A DNA stretch of 20,410 bases from Thermoleophilia bacterium (GTDB lineage: Bacteria; Actinomycetota; Thermoleophilia; Gaiellales; JAICJC01): assembly GCA_025928435.1 (NCBI GenBank), contig JAICJM010000055.1, positions 1-20,410 of the forward strand, given 5' to 3'. Positions within the stretch are counted from its first letter, which is position 1; the number at the start of each line of letters is the position of its first letter. The notes under the pieces were generated by a model. The model had not been told where the DNA came from, searched no databases, and saw nothing but the letters and a program-made list of their open reading frames with translations. Of the stretch, positions 1 through 7,320 are shown one piece after another. A program made the position numbers and the translations under genes.

Positions 1-849
1 GAACGGCGAGACCGCCTGCTCGTCGGGGACGAAGTCGCCCAGCTCGGACTCCTCCTCCTCGCCGATCGGCTTCTCGAGGCTGACCGGCAGCTGCGCCATG
101 CGCTGGATCTCGCGCACCTCGTCGGTCGTCATGCCGAGCTCGGCGGCGATCTCCTCCGGCCGCGGCTCGCGGCCGAGGCGCTGCACCAGCTGGCGCTCGA
201 TGTGGACGACCCGGTTCAGCTTCTCGACCATGTGCACCGGGATGCGGATCGTGCGCGCCTTGTCGGCGATGGCCCGCGTCACGGCCTGGCGGATCCACCA
301 GGTGGCGTACGTCGAGAACTTGTACCCCTTGCGGTAGTCGAACTTCTCGACGGCGCGGATGAGGCCCAGGCTGCCCTCCTGGATCAGGTCGAGGAAGGAG
401 AGCCCGCGGCCGAGGTAGCCCTTCGCGATCGAGACGACGAGGCGCAGGTTGGCCTCGGTCATCTGCTGCTTCGCGAGCATGTCGCCGCGCTCGATCCGCT
501 TCGCCAGGCTGACCTCCTGGTCGGCGGTCAGCAGCGCGACCTTGCCGATCTCGCGCAGGTACAGCCGGAGCGAGTCGAGGCTGGGCTCGACGGTCAGGTC
601 GAGCTCGGGCGGCTTCTCGCCGTGGAAGGCCGCGTCCTGCTGCGCCGTCTGCCGCGACTCCGCGTCCAGGAGCTCGATGTTGTGGTCCAGCAGGTAGGTG
701 TAGAAGTCCTCCAGCTGTTCCTTCGTGAGCTCGATCTCCTCCAGCGTGGCCGCGACCTCGTCGAACGTGAGGTAGCCCTTCTCGTGGCCTTCCTGGACCA
801 GGGCCTTGAGCTCCTCGATCTCCGGAAGCGAGATATCGACAGTCAGCAT
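1..849 (-). CDS. rpoD: Principal RNA polymerase sigma factor (sigma-70 family, RpoD/SigA), 5' part
   Basis: Directs core RNA polymerase to housekeeping promoters. The frame is open from the ATG at 849 to the left window edge (283 codons), so the C-terminal part, including the -35-binding region 4, is cut off. Visible in order: a short acidic region 1.1-like N-terminus ([14 protein letters not shown]...), region 1.2 ([20 protein letters not shown]), region 2.1-2.2 ([26 protein letters not shown] is seen across this part), region 2.3-2.4 with the aromatic melting residues and -10 reader ([17 protein letters not shown]), and region 3 up to DEQAVSP. The full set of regions 1.1-3 separates it from short group 3/4 sigmas; a group 2 paralogue cannot be fully excluded without region 4. 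A G-run just before the ATG is the only possible ribosome site. It has its own promoter upstream. Confidence 0.93.
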   Translation of the reverse strand, partial: MLTVDISLPEIEELKALVQEGHEKGYLTFDEVAATLEEIELTKEQLEDFYTYLLDHNIELLDAESRQTAQQDAAFHGEKPPELDLTVEPSLDSLRLYLREIGKVALLTADQEVSLAKRIERGDMLAKQQMTEANLRLVVSIAKGYLGRGLSFLDLIQEGSLGLIRAVEKFDYRKGYKFSTYATWWIRQAVTRAIADKARTIRIPVHMVEKLNRVVHIERQLVQRLGREPRPEEIAAELGMTTDEVREIQRMAQLPVSLEKPIGEEEESELGDFVPDEQAVSPF

Positions 850-972
850 GGGCCCCCCCGAATGCGTCGTTTCGTGTTTACGCGGTCACGAAAGACTCCC
901 CACACCGGCTGATGAAAACGGAAGACCCCTGAATGGCCGGTAGGGGAGACAAAACGGATCGCAGACGCCAGG

Positions 973-1001
973 AGTGTACAAGCGGTTATCAGGCTCGGCA
1001 A
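973..1001 (-). promoter_or_regulatory. Predicted sigma-70 promoter of the sigma factor gene
   Basis: On the minus strand a -35 TTGCCG (996-1001) and a -10 TACACT (973-978) are separated by exactly 17 bp. Each matches 4 of 6 consensus bases. Transcription would begin near 966, giving a leader of about 115 nt. The same TTGCCG with 17-bp spacing recurs before the TetR gene at 17044-17049, which supports it as the host's -35 form. Confidence 0.6.
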
Positions 1002-1032
1002 GGAACTTTCCTGAACCGAATATCCCCGCTCA

Positions 1033-1049
1033 TGTCACATAGTTGTCAC
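1033..1049. repeat. Two TGTCAC direct repeats, 11 bp apart
   Basis: TGTCAC occurs at 1033-1038 and 1044-1049, one helical turn apart, about 30 bp upstream of the -35 of the sigma factor promoter. Direct hexamers at this spacing are a common layout for response-regulator dimers. Function is inference; it may be chance. Confidence 0.25.
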
Positions 1050-1065
1050 GAGCTCGGCGCCCGGC

Positions 1066-1992
1066 TCAGGCCAGCGCGACGTCGGCGCGCAGCCGCACCA
1101 CTGGGTCGCCGACGCAGTTCTCGAACACCGGCTCCGCGAGCGCGCCCAGGCCCGAGGGCACGTCGCCGTTCCAGCCGAGCAGCTGCCGGAGCACCGCGAT
1201 CGCGGCCGGTGAGCTCGCCCGCGAGTTGCCGTCGTCGATGCGGATCGCGATCCCGATTCCCTCGTTGGCAAGCCCGATGCTCGACAATCCCTCGGCCCCG
1301 CCCTTGGCCACGCAGCCGGCGATCGACCGCATCGCCTCGGTGTCGAAATCGCCGTCGGCGCGCACGAGCTCGGGGTGCGCCGTCATGGCGGCGTACTGGC
1401 GCGGCAGCGACTCCGGGAGGCGCGCGTACATGCCCGCGATGACCCGCAGCGGGAGCGCGAAGGCAACCACGCCGCAGCCGTCCGTCATGGTCGGGATCGC
1501 CTCCGCCTCGAGCCCGGACAGCTCGGCGATCACCCCGAGCGCCGCCCGCTGTGAGGGGTGCTCGGGGCTGCGGTAGGTGGCCGTATCCCACCCATGGTGG
1601 ACGCTGTTTGCAAGGAAGCCGAGATGGTTCCCGGAGCAGTTGTGGCGCATCCGCTCCGCGGGGCTGCTGCGCTCGTTCTGGAGCGCCTCGGGTCCCAGGC
1701 CGCAGGCGGTCAGGCCGCGCTCGATCTCGGCCACGTGGATGTCCTGGCCGGCGTGCGACGCGCACATGACGGCCAGGATGCGGTCGCCCAGCCCGAGCGC
1801 GTCGAGCCCCCCGGAGGCGACCAGTGGCTGCGCCTGGAACGGCTTCGCCGACGAGCGCAGCGTCGTCACCCGTTCCGGGTCGCCGCACGAGGCGATCACC
1901 GAGCCGTCCCGGCGCACGGCCACGGCGTGGACGCGATGCCGGCTCTCGGGAAAGCCGTTTCGGTAGGTGGTGACGACCCCGGTCTCGGACAC
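1066..1992 (-). CDS. Type III (Rhizobium ReAV-like) L-asparaginase
   Basis: Predicted to hydrolyse L-asparagine to aspartate and ammonia in the cytoplasm; 308 aa, of the family typified by R. etli inducible asparaginase, unrelated to E. coli AnsA/AnsB. Visible: the SxxK pair in RSSAKPFQ (S47, K50), CASHAGQD (S79), HNCSGNH (C119), TDGCG (C173) and VAKGGAEG (K230). These match the published two Ser-Lys pairs and metal-site cysteines of ReAV. The odd point is residue 122: the family's CSGKH lysine, a metal ligand in ReAV, is Asn here (codon AAC). The start is GTG at 1992, with no Shine-Dalgarno but a TAGGGT hexamer 9 nt upstream. Transcribed divergently from the glycosylase gene; the sigma factor gene follows after 216 bp and has its own promoter. 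Confidence 0.88.
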   Translation of the reverse strand: MSETGVVTTYRNGFPESRHRVHAVAVRRDGSVIASCGDPERVTTLRSSAKPFQAQPLVASGGLDALGLGDRILAVMCASHAGQDIHVAEIERGLTACGLGPEALQNERSSPAERMRHNCSGNHLGFLANSVHHGWDTATYRSPEHPSQRAALGVIAELSGLEAEAIPTMTDGCGVVAFALPLRVIAGMYARLPESLPRQYAAMTAHPELVRADGDFDTEAMRSIAGCVAKGGAEGLSSIGLANEGIGIAIRIDDGNSRASSPAAIAVLRQLLGWNGDVPSGLGALAEPVFENCVGDPVVRLRADVALA

Positions 1993-2001
1993 GCCGGGGC
2001 G

Positions 2002-2007
2002 ACCCTA
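2002..2007 (-). promoter_or_regulatory. -10 hexamer (TAGGGT) before the asparaginase start
   Basis: On the minus strand TAGGGT lies 9 nt before the GTG start, with no Shine-Dalgarno between. No clear -35. It would place the transcript start at or within 3 nt of the start codon. Confidence 0.35.
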
Positions 2008-2040
2008 CACGGCGGAGCCCGCCCGCGGGGTCCCGACCGG

Positions 2041-2046
2041 TAGCGT
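2041..2046 (+). promoter_or_regulatory. -10 hexamer (TAGCGT) of a leaderless glycosylase transcript
   Basis: TAGCGT ends 6 nt before the ATG at 2053, which puts the predicted +1 on the A of the start codon. There is no Shine-Dalgarno. No good -35 is visible. Confidence 0.45.
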
Positions 2047-2052
2047 TCGGGT

Positions 2053-2895
2053 ATGCCGGAGCTGCCCGAGCTGGAAGCGTTTGTGATCGCGCAGCGCGAG
2101 GCGCTGACCGCCGAGCCGATCGAGTCGGTGCCCGTCGCCCACTTCGCGACCATGAAGACCATCGACCCGCCGCTCGCGTCGCTGGCCGGTCAGCGGTTCA
2201 CGGAGGTCGGCCGGCGGGCCAAGCGCCTGCTCTTCACCGCCGACGGCGGCGACACGATGATGGTGCACCTGATGTCGGCCGGGAAGCTCGTCGTCGGGGG
2301 CAAGCGCACGAAGTCCTCGATGCTCGTGGTCGCCTTCCCGTCCGGCCGCGACCTGATCATGTCCGAGACCGGCCACAAGCGCCGCGCCGGCGTCTGGCTG
2401 CTGCGGCCCGACGCGCTCGCGGCCGAGCTCGGCCACATCGGCCCCGAGCCGCTCGACCCGTCCTACACCGTCGACGTGCTGGCGGAGTCGCTCAAGGCCC
2501 GCCCGCACCAGCTGCACGGGTTCCTGCGCGACCAACGCGCCATCGCCGGCATCGGCCGCGCGTTCGCGAACGAGGTCCTGTGGGCGGCCATGCTCTCGCC
2601 CTACCAGCGTTCCGCGGCGCTCGCCGACGCCGACGTCGAGAAGCTCCACGCCGCGATCACCGGCACGCTGGGCGCGGCCGTCGAGCGGCTCGTGCCGCTG
2701 TCCGGGTCCGGCCTGACGACGAAGGCCGACCGCGGGTACGCCGTCCACGACCGTCTGGCCGAGCCCTGCCCGCGCTGCGGCGACGCGATCCGGCGCGTGT
2801 CCTTCGACGAGCACACCGTGTTCTACTGCCCGACCTGCCAGACCGGCGGCCGCGTGCTCGCCGACCGGCGCCTGTCGCGCCTGTTACGGGAGTGA
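2053..2895 (+). CDS. Fpg/Nei family formamidopyrimidine/endonuclease VIII-type DNA glycosylase
   Basis: Base-excision repair enzyme that removes oxidised bases and nicks the abasic site; 280 aa, the usual family length. The N-terminus MPELPE supplies the catalytic Pro2 and Glu3 once Met is removed, which fixes the start. The beta-hairpin lysine is K57 (RRAKRLLF). A helix-two-turn-helix segment (FLRDQRAIAGIGRAFANEVL) and a C-terminal zinc finger follow: C239, C242, C259, C262, in the CX2CX16CX2C spacing, then QTGGR. The ending QTGGRVLADRR differs from the short QR ending of classic E. coli Fpg and is typical of actinobacterial Fpg/Nei-like proteins, so the exact lesion preference (Fpg or Nei) is left open. 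FolE2 follows after 27 bp on the same strand. Confidence 0.92.
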   Translation: MPELPELEAFVIAQREALTAEPIESVPVAHFATMKTIDPPLASLAGQRFTEVGRRAKRLLFTADGGDTMMVHLMSAGKLVVGGKRTKSSMLVVAFPSGRDLIMSETGHKRRAGVWLLRPDALAAELGHIGPEPLDPSYTVDVLAESLKARPHQLHGFLRDQRAIAGIGRAFANEVLWAAMLSPYQRSAALADADVEKLHAAITGTLGAAVERLVPLSGSGLTTKADRGYAVHDRLAEPCPRCGDAIRRVSFDEHTVFYCPTCQTGGRVLADRRLSRLLRE

Positions 2896-2910
2896 TCGGC
2901 GGCAAGGGGG

Positions 2911-2916
2911 TACCAT
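2911..2916 (+). promoter_or_regulatory. -10 hexamer (TACCAT) before folE2
   Basis: TACCAT ends 6 nt before the ATG at 2923, the same spacing as for the glycosylase gene. It suggests an internal leaderless start for folE2. AAGGGGG at 2904-2910 could instead be a distant ribosome site on a read-through transcript. Confidence 0.35.
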
Positions 2917-2922
2917 CCCTGC

Positions 2923-3897
2923 ATGCTTGAATCCTCAACCTTCACGCACGACCTCCAGGCTGCAGAGCCCGACGTCCATCTCGCGCTGACGCGCGCCGGG
3001 GTCACCGGCGTCGACAAGGTGATCCGGATCGCGCACGCGGGCACCGAGCTTCTCTACTACGCCCAGATCGACTGCTTCGTCGACCTCGACCCCGGTCAGA
3101 AGGGCGTGCACATGTCGCGCTTCCCCGAGACGGTGGCCGAGTGCATCGACCACGTCGTCATCGGCGAGGCCCTCCACGTCGAGGAGCTGGCCGAGCACAT
3201 CGCCGCCCGCATCGTCGAGCGCCAGCAGGCGGTTCGCTCCGAGGTGACCATCCGGGCCAAGTTCCCGGTCACCCGGCGCACGCCGGTCTCCGACCTGAAG
3301 ACGCAGGAGATCTACCACCTGATCGGCCAGGCGCTCGCGAACGGCAAGGGCGCCCGCCGGCTCGTCGGCGTCGAGGTACGCGGCCTGAATGCGTGCCCGT
3401 GCGCCCAGGGGCTGGTGCGCGAGCGCGCCCGCGACCGGCTCACCGACGCCGGGTACGAGGACGGCCAGATCGAGGAGATCTTCTCGCTCCTGCCCGCTGC
3501 CACCCACAACCAGCGGGCCGAGGCGACGCTCATGATCGGCACCCGGCGCGAGATCGACGCCCGCGACCTGATCGCGATCGCCGAGAACTCGATGAGCGCG
3601 CCGGTGTTCGAGCTGCTGAAGCGGCCGGACGAGCTGCACGTGGTCGAGCAGGCCCACCTGCACCCGCGGTTCGTCGAGGACTCGGTGCGGCTGATGGTGG
3701 CGGGGGCCTTCGAGCGTTACACCGACCTCTCGGACGGATGCTTTCTGCTCGCCCGCCAGATCAACCACGAGACGATCCACAACCACGACGTGCTGGCCGA
3801 GCGCCACGGCACCGTCGCCGAGCTGCGCTCCGACATCGAGCGCCGCAACGGCGGCGCCCCGCGCCACACGACGGCGCGCGACTGGCTCGAAGGCTGA
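2923..3897 (+). CDS. folE2: GTP cyclohydrolase FolE2/MptA (type IB)
   Basis: Opens the GTP ring to start pterin (folate) synthesis; the FolE2/MptA family replaces the zinc enzyme FolE1 and can use other metals. 324 aa. Visible: N-terminal half-barrel with QKGVHMSRFPE (59-69), the metal-site segment LNACPCAQ (C158, C160), THNQR (194-198), AENSMSAPVFELLKRPDE and the C-terminal QINHETIHNHDVLAER. The ACPCAQ and THNQR forms are closer to archaeal MptA than to proteobacterial FolE2, so the product (dihydroneopterin triphosphate or the 2',3'-cyclic phosphate) is not settled. The TGA stop at 3895-3897 is the first triplet of a perfect palindrome. ThyX, another folate-using enzyme, lies 8 kb away but not in the same operon. 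Confidence 0.9.
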   Translation: MLESSTFTHDLQAAEPDVHLALTRAGVTGVDKVIRIAHAGTELLYYAQIDCFVDLDPGQKGVHMSRFPETVAECIDHVVIGEALHVEELAEHIAARIVERQQAVRSEVTIRAKFPVTRRTPVSDLKTQEIYHLIGQALANGKGARRLVGVEVRGLNACPCAQGLVRERARDRLTDAGYEDGQIEEIFSLLPAATHNQRAEATLMIGTRREIDARDLIAIAENSMSAPVFELLKRPDELHVVEQAHLHPRFVEDSVRLMVAGAFERYTDLSDGCFLLARQINHETIHNHDVLAERHGTVAELRSDIERRNGGAPRHTTARDWLEG

Positions 3898-3925
3898 ATA
3901 AACGGGGTCAGACCCCGTTTATTCA
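3895..3925. repeat. REP-like palindrome, family 1 copy A
   Basis: Perfect inverted repeat: arms TGAATAAACGGGGTC (3895-3909) and GACCCCGTTTATTCA (3911-3925) around a single A. With flanking GGC (3892-3894) and GCC (3927-3929) the pairing extends across one bulged C. It overlaps the folE2 stop and ends 3 nt before the stop of the convergent SIS gene, so it fills the whole gap and could end transcription on both strands. Copies B (12423) and C (5795) share the core. Confidence 0.85.
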
Positions 3926-3928
3926 CGC

Positions 3929-4846
3929 CTAGATCGGGTCGATTGCCCAAAGCTCGGCGGCGAGCAGCTCGGCGACGAACGTCTCGACCAGCGGGCGTAC
4001 GTCTGAGCTGCCGGGAACCCCGATCGTGACGACGGTGAACCCGCGCTGCGCTTGCCACTCCCACAGGTTGGCCTCGTAGGCGGACCCGGGCAGCAAGAGC
4101 GCCCGGTAGCCGGGCCGCTTGGTCAGGTAGACGTCGACGTGCGACCAGTCGCCGGTCTCGCAGGCCTGGGCGGCGATTCGCGGCACCTCGCGCAGCATGA
4201 GCGCCGACTGCTCGGCGGCGCCGAACCGTTCCGCCGGCGCGACGACGTACACCGGGCCGCCGCGCAGCTGCTCGACGGCCTGGGGCAGCCAGTCGGCCCG
4301 GCGCCCGAGCAGGCCCGCCGCGGCATCCGCGGCCCGCTCCCGCCAACCGGCCGGCGGCGCCGTGGCCGGAGCGACGAGCCCGCAGACCTCGCGCAGGACG
4401 GCGACCGTGCTGCGGTGGCTGGCGCAGGCGACGCCGCTCGGGCCGTCGCCGGCGATCACCAGGCAGGCGTCCGCCTCGCTCCCGATCGGGCTGCCGGGTA
4501 CGCTCGTGATGCTGGCGACCATGCTCGTGCCGAGGTGGCGGCGCATCGCAGCGACCGTCTCCTGCGAACCGCCCGTGGCCGAGATCGCGAAGACGAGCGT
4601 GTCGGCCGACGGCGGCTGAGGGCTCCCGGTCGACGCGATCTCGGCGGCCGCGTCGACCCCGTGCGCGCGCAGCAGCGCGGCGGCGTCGAGGGCGGCGTAG
4701 CGCGAGCTGCCCATGCCGAGAAAGAGGACGCGCCGCGCACGCTCCGCGAGTTCCCGGACCGATTCCAGCCCGGGGGCCGGCCCGGCCAGCGCGTCGGCTG
4801 CGGCGAGGACGTCGGCGGCGAAGAGCTCGGGCCGCAGGTCAGCCAT
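3929..4846 (-). CDS. Double-SIS-domain sugar isomerase/deaminase-like protein
   Basis: 305 aa with two SIS (sugar phosphate isomerase) folds, as in the isomerase half of GlmS and in AgaS-type aldose/ketose isomerases. First SIS: LFLGMGSSRYAALDAAALLR (about 41-60) and FAISATGGSQETVAAMRRHL (about 85-104), the phosphate-binding Ser/Thr loops. Second SIS: about 190-290, with VYVVAPAERFGAAEQSALML. No glutamine amidotransferase domain is present, so it is not a full GlmS. It starts inside the end of the kinase gene (ATGGCTGA, 8-nt overlap), so translation is probably coupled. With that kinase it plausibly acts on glucosamine 6-phosphate (deamination/isomerisation); this is inferred from context. 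Weak second-domain motifs leave a sugar-phosphate binding role possible. Confidence 0.8.
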   Translation of the reverse strand: MADLRPELFAADVLAAADALAGPAPGLESVRELAERARRVLFLGMGSSRYAALDAAALLRAHGVDAAAEIASTGSPQPPSADTLVFAISATGGSQETVAAMRRHLGTSMVASITSVPGSPIGSEADACLVIAGDGPSGVACASHRSTVAVLREVCGLVAPATAPPAGWRERAADAAAGLLGRRADWLPQAVEQLRGGPVYVVAPAERFGAAEQSALMLREVPRIAAQACETGDWSHVDVYLTKRPGYRALLLPGSAYEANLWEWQAQRGFTVVTIGVPGSSDVRPLVETFVAELLAAELWAIDPI

Positions 4847-5999
4847 CGTGCTCCATCAGCCAGCGCATCCCGCCGACCGGCGCGTACATCCATTCGGGCA
4901 GGAACGCGGCGGCGTAGGTGAACTCGTAGGTCTCCTTCTCGACCTCGAGCGCGCGCAGCAGGCCGCCGTCGACCGGCCCGTAGGCCGAGAGGTACGCCTC
5001 GCGCGCGCGTGTGATCCACCCGTCGACGTCGCAGCCCGGGTCGAGCTCGCGCGCGACGTAGCGCCCGAGGTGGTCGAACGAGCGCAGCATCGCCGCCACG
5101 TCGCGCAGGGCCGGGCCGGGGCGCGAGCGCTCCTCGACCGGCCTGGTCGGCTCGCCCTCGAGGTCGACGACGACGAGCCGGCCCCCCGCCGCACGCAGCA
5201 CCTGACCGATGTGGAAGTCGCCGTGCAGGCGCTGGAGCGCCACCGGGGCCGCCGGCGTCGCGAGCGCGTCGACCTCCGCCAGGACCCGGGGCCGCAGCCC
5301 GCGCAACTCGGCCGCAACCCCGTCCGGAACCGACGCGATCGCGGCCTCGAGCTGCGCCCCGGCCGCCGCGCGCCAGCCGCGCAGGTCGGCCGCGGTCGCG
5401 GCGCTCGTGCCGTAGCCCGCCAGGGCGGCGTGCAGCCGGGCGCTCTCGGCCCCGAGCCGGGCGATGTCCTCCACGTCGCCGGCCTGCACGGCCGCCGCGC
5501 CCCAGGCCCACCCGTCCTCACCGGGGACGTACTCCTGGACGAGCGCCACGGCGTGGCCGTTCCAGTGCAGCGAGCCGGCGAACGCGGGGACGCAGTCGAG
5601 GCCGGCGGTCTGGGTGAGGTGGCGGCCGAGCTCGACCTCGGGATGGACGCCCGGCCAGATGCGCCGGTAGACCTTCACGACCAGGCGCTCGTCGACCACG
5701 TAGGACGTGTTGGACTGGTCGAGCCCGATCGGCCGCGCCGCCGCTCCGGCCGGAAGTGCTACGCCGGCGTCACGAAATTGCCACGCCCCCCGTTCGGGGT
5801 CTGACCCCGATCGGAGGAGCGCGGCCGCGGCATCGCCCTCGCTCCAGACGTAGAGGTCGGCGCCGTCCACGCGCAGGATCGAGAGCGCCGCACCGCCGCC
5901 CAGGTCGAGCCGGTCGCACTCCTCGATCCGCCCGATCGCCCCCGCCTTGCCCCCGAACCAGCGGGCGGCGGCCAGGCGCTCAGGCGTCGGCAGCGACAC
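4839..5999 (-). CDS. Maltokinase-fold sugar kinase, probable glucosamine kinase
   Basis: 386 aa from the GTG at 5999, chosen because VSLPTPERLAAARWFGGK aligns with the start of the maltokinase N-cap (RWFGGK, residues 13-18); the frame is open further upstream but reads as low-complexity. Visible: N-cap to about residue 90, VVKVYRR (ATP lysine), QEYVPGEDGW hinge, RLHGDFHIGQVL (catalytic Asp) and VVVDLEGEPTRPVEER (metal Asp), DVAAMLRSFDH, all typical of Mak/Pep2 and of the actinobacterial glucosamine kinase (GlcNK) of the same fold. Neither trehalose synthase nor GlgE is next to it, as expected for maltokinase; a SIS protein and a glycosyltransferase are, which favours an amino-sugar substrate (inference). 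It overlaps the glycosyltransferase by 20 nt. Residues 64-69 (SGSDPE) are encoded by a family 1 palindrome core. Confidence 0.82.
   Translation of the reverse strand: MSLPTPERLAAARWFGGKAGAIGRIEECDRLDLGGGAALSILRVDGADLYVWSEGDAAAALLRSGSDPERGAWQFRDAGVALPAGAAARPIGLDQSNTSYVVDERLVVKVYRRIWPGVHPEVELGRHLTQTAGLDCVPAFAGSLHWNGHAVALVQEYVPGEDGWAWGAAAVQAGDVEDIARLGAESARLHAALAGYGTSAATAADLRGWRAAAGAQLEAAIASVPDGVAAELRGLRPRVLAEVDALATPAAPVALQRLHGDFHIGQVLRAAGGRLVVVDLEGEPTRPVEERSRPGPALRDVAAMLRSFDHLGRYVARELDPGCDVDGWITRAREAYLSAYGPVDGGLLRALEVEKETYEFTYAAAFLPEWMYAPVGGMRWLMEHDG
5795..5809. repeat. REP-like palindrome core, family 1 copy C (inside a gene)
   Basis: CGGGGTCTGACCCCG, the reverse complement of the core shared by copies A and B, lies in frame in the sugar kinase gene and encodes SGSDPE in a loop of the N-cap. 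The outer arms of A and B are not conserved here. Either a tolerated insertion or a chance 15-mer. Confidence 0.5.
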
Positions 6000-7257
6000 G
6001 CTCGATGAGATCGGCCGCGCGCACCGTGCCCGGGCCGGCCTGCAGCCGCTGCGCGATCGCGGCCATCCGCCCGCGCAGGTCGCCGTCGGCCAGGAGCCGG
6101 TCGACGGCCGCGGACAGCTCCTCATCCTCGAAGTCGTACGTCGCCAGGCGCACGCCGAACCCGGTCTCGTCGATCCTCTGGGCGTTGTCGTACTGATCCC
6201 AGAAGAGCGGCAGCGCGATCATCGGCTTGCCGAAATGGAAGCACTCGGTGGTCGTGTTGTTGCCGCCGTGGGTGATGACCAGGTCGACCTGCGGGAGCAC
6301 GGACGGCTGGGGGACGAACTCCTCGCCCCACATGTTCTCCGCCAGCTCGTACAGGTCGGCCTGCGGCCCCTTCGACACGATGTAGCGGTGCTTCGTGCGG
6401 CCGAGCACGTCGACCAGCCGCCGCATCAGGTCGACGTCGGCCGAGCCGAGCGACCCCAGCGAGAGGTAGATCAGGCCGCCCTCGCCGGCGCGCAGCTGAT
6501 CCGGGATCTCGAACGAGGCGTCCGAGGCCCGCACGCACGACTCGACCCGGTGCCAGCTGCGGTCGAGCGGGTGCCGGCGGGAGTAGTCCGCCTCGGCCGG
6601 GTAGACGTACAGGTTCAGATAGGGCGAGGCGTGGATGAACTCCAGGTCGGGCAGCGGCGGCGCCCCCGCGTCCTGCACGAACGCATCGAACTCGGCCCAC
6701 ATGGCGCGGTGAGTGCGCTCGTACTCCGCCCCGAACTCGGCCCAGCCCGACTCGTCGCCGGCCGGGTAGCCGGAGAAGACCGGCGGGATGGCCGGGTCGC
6801 GGATCTCGAGTGGGTTGCAGGACACGATCCGCACCCAGGGCCGGCCGCTCGCGGGCAGGGCCGGGAACGCCGGCACGTTGTCCTCGCAGATCACGTCCGG
6901 GTCGAGCTCGGCGATGATCTCCTCGAGCCGCGGGTTCACGTAGCGGGAGCCGTCGAGCAGCGCCTGCCAGGTCGGCTGGATGAACTCGCCCAGCTGCTCG
7001 ATCGTGGGCTTGCGGAAGACCGGCGCGGTGTCGCGGATGAAATCCTTCCAGAACTGCCCGGGCGCCTCCTCGACCTCCGGCCTGGGTCCGAGCCGCATCG
7101 GCCGCTCCTCGAACCCCCGCGCCTCGAGCGTCCCCGCGAAGGACTCCTCCACGATGAACACGACCCGGTGGCCGCGCTCGCGCAGGACGTCTCCGATGCC
7201 CACGCAGTTGTTCGTCGGGCCGAACGCACCCTCGGGAAAGAAGACGACCGTCGCCAT
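5980..7257 (-). CDS. GT1-family (MGT/UGT-like) glycosyltransferase
   Basis: Transfers a sugar from a nucleotide donor to a small-molecule acceptor; 425 aa, GT-B fold. N-terminal acceptor domain: MATVVFFPEGAFGPTNNCVGIGDVLRERGHRVVF, ending near residue 220. C-terminal donor domain: GLIYLSLGSLGS (about 255-266), then the GT1 signature LPQVDLVITHGGNNTTTECF...PMIALPLFWDQYDNAQRI with the His-Gly-Gly and Asp-Gln that hold the nucleotide sugar. This is the macrolide/flavonoid glycosyltransferase type rather than a cell-wall MurG. First gene of a three-gene overlapping operon with the sugar kinase and SIS protein. The acceptor cannot be read from the sequence. A promoter-like pair lies just upstream; there is no Shine-Dalgarno. 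Confidence 0.88.
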   Translation of the reverse strand: MATVVFFPEGAFGPTNNCVGIGDVLRERGHRVVFIVEESFAGTLEARGFEERPMRLGPRPEVEEAPGQFWKDFIRDTAPVFRKPTIEQLGEFIQPTWQALLDGSRYVNPRLEEIIAELDPDVICEDNVPAFPALPASGRPWVRIVSCNPLEIRDPAIPPVFSGYPAGDESGWAEFGAEYERTHRAMWAEFDAFVQDAGAPPLPDLEFIHASPYLNLYVYPAEADYSRRHPLDRSWHRVESCVRASDASFEIPDQLRAGEGGLIYLSLGSLGSADVDLMRRLVDVLGRTKHRYIVSKGPQADLYELAENMWGEEFVPQPSVLPQVDLVITHGGNNTTTECFHFGKPMIALPLFWDQYDNAQRIDETGFGVRLATYDFEDEELSAAVDRLLADGDLRGRMAAIAQRLQAGPGTVRAADLIERVAADA

Positions 7258-7267
7258 GGCGGCGCCA

Positions 7268-7297
7268 AGTATGACCGGGCGGGCGGGCCGGTGTCGA
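7268..7297 (-). promoter_or_regulatory. Predicted promoter of the glycosyltransferase operon
   Basis: Minus-strand -35 TCGACA (7292-7297, 5 of 6) and -10 CATACT (7268-7273, 4 of 6), 18 bp apart. The predicted start is about 4 nt before the ATG at 7257, so the transcript is nearly leaderless. It is embedded in the loop and stem of the superoxide dismutase terminator. Confidence 0.45.
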
Positions 7298-7310
7298 CCC
7301 GCCCGTCCGG
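7275..7310 (-). terminator. Hairpin after the superoxide dismutase gene
   Basis: 13-bp GC stem (7275-7287 with 7298-7310, one G-T pair) and a 10-nt loop, starting 10 bp after the stop of the dismutase gene. There is no T-run, as is usual in GC-rich actinobacteria. Confidence 0.6.
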
Positions 7311-7320
7311 CGCCGATTCG

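Noticed and set aside
202..912. Long plus-strand frame opposite the sigma factor gene
   Set aside because: It is an antisense shadow; the minus frame encodes unmistakable sigma regions 1.2-3.
3895..3925. Copy A as an ordinary rho-independent terminator only
   Set aside because: It may end transcription on both strands, but the same unit with the same flanks recurs at 12423 between co-directional genes, so it is better treated as a repeat.
3929..4846. SIS gene as GlmS
   Set aside because: No N-terminal glutamine amidotransferase domain; the protein is half the length of GlmS.
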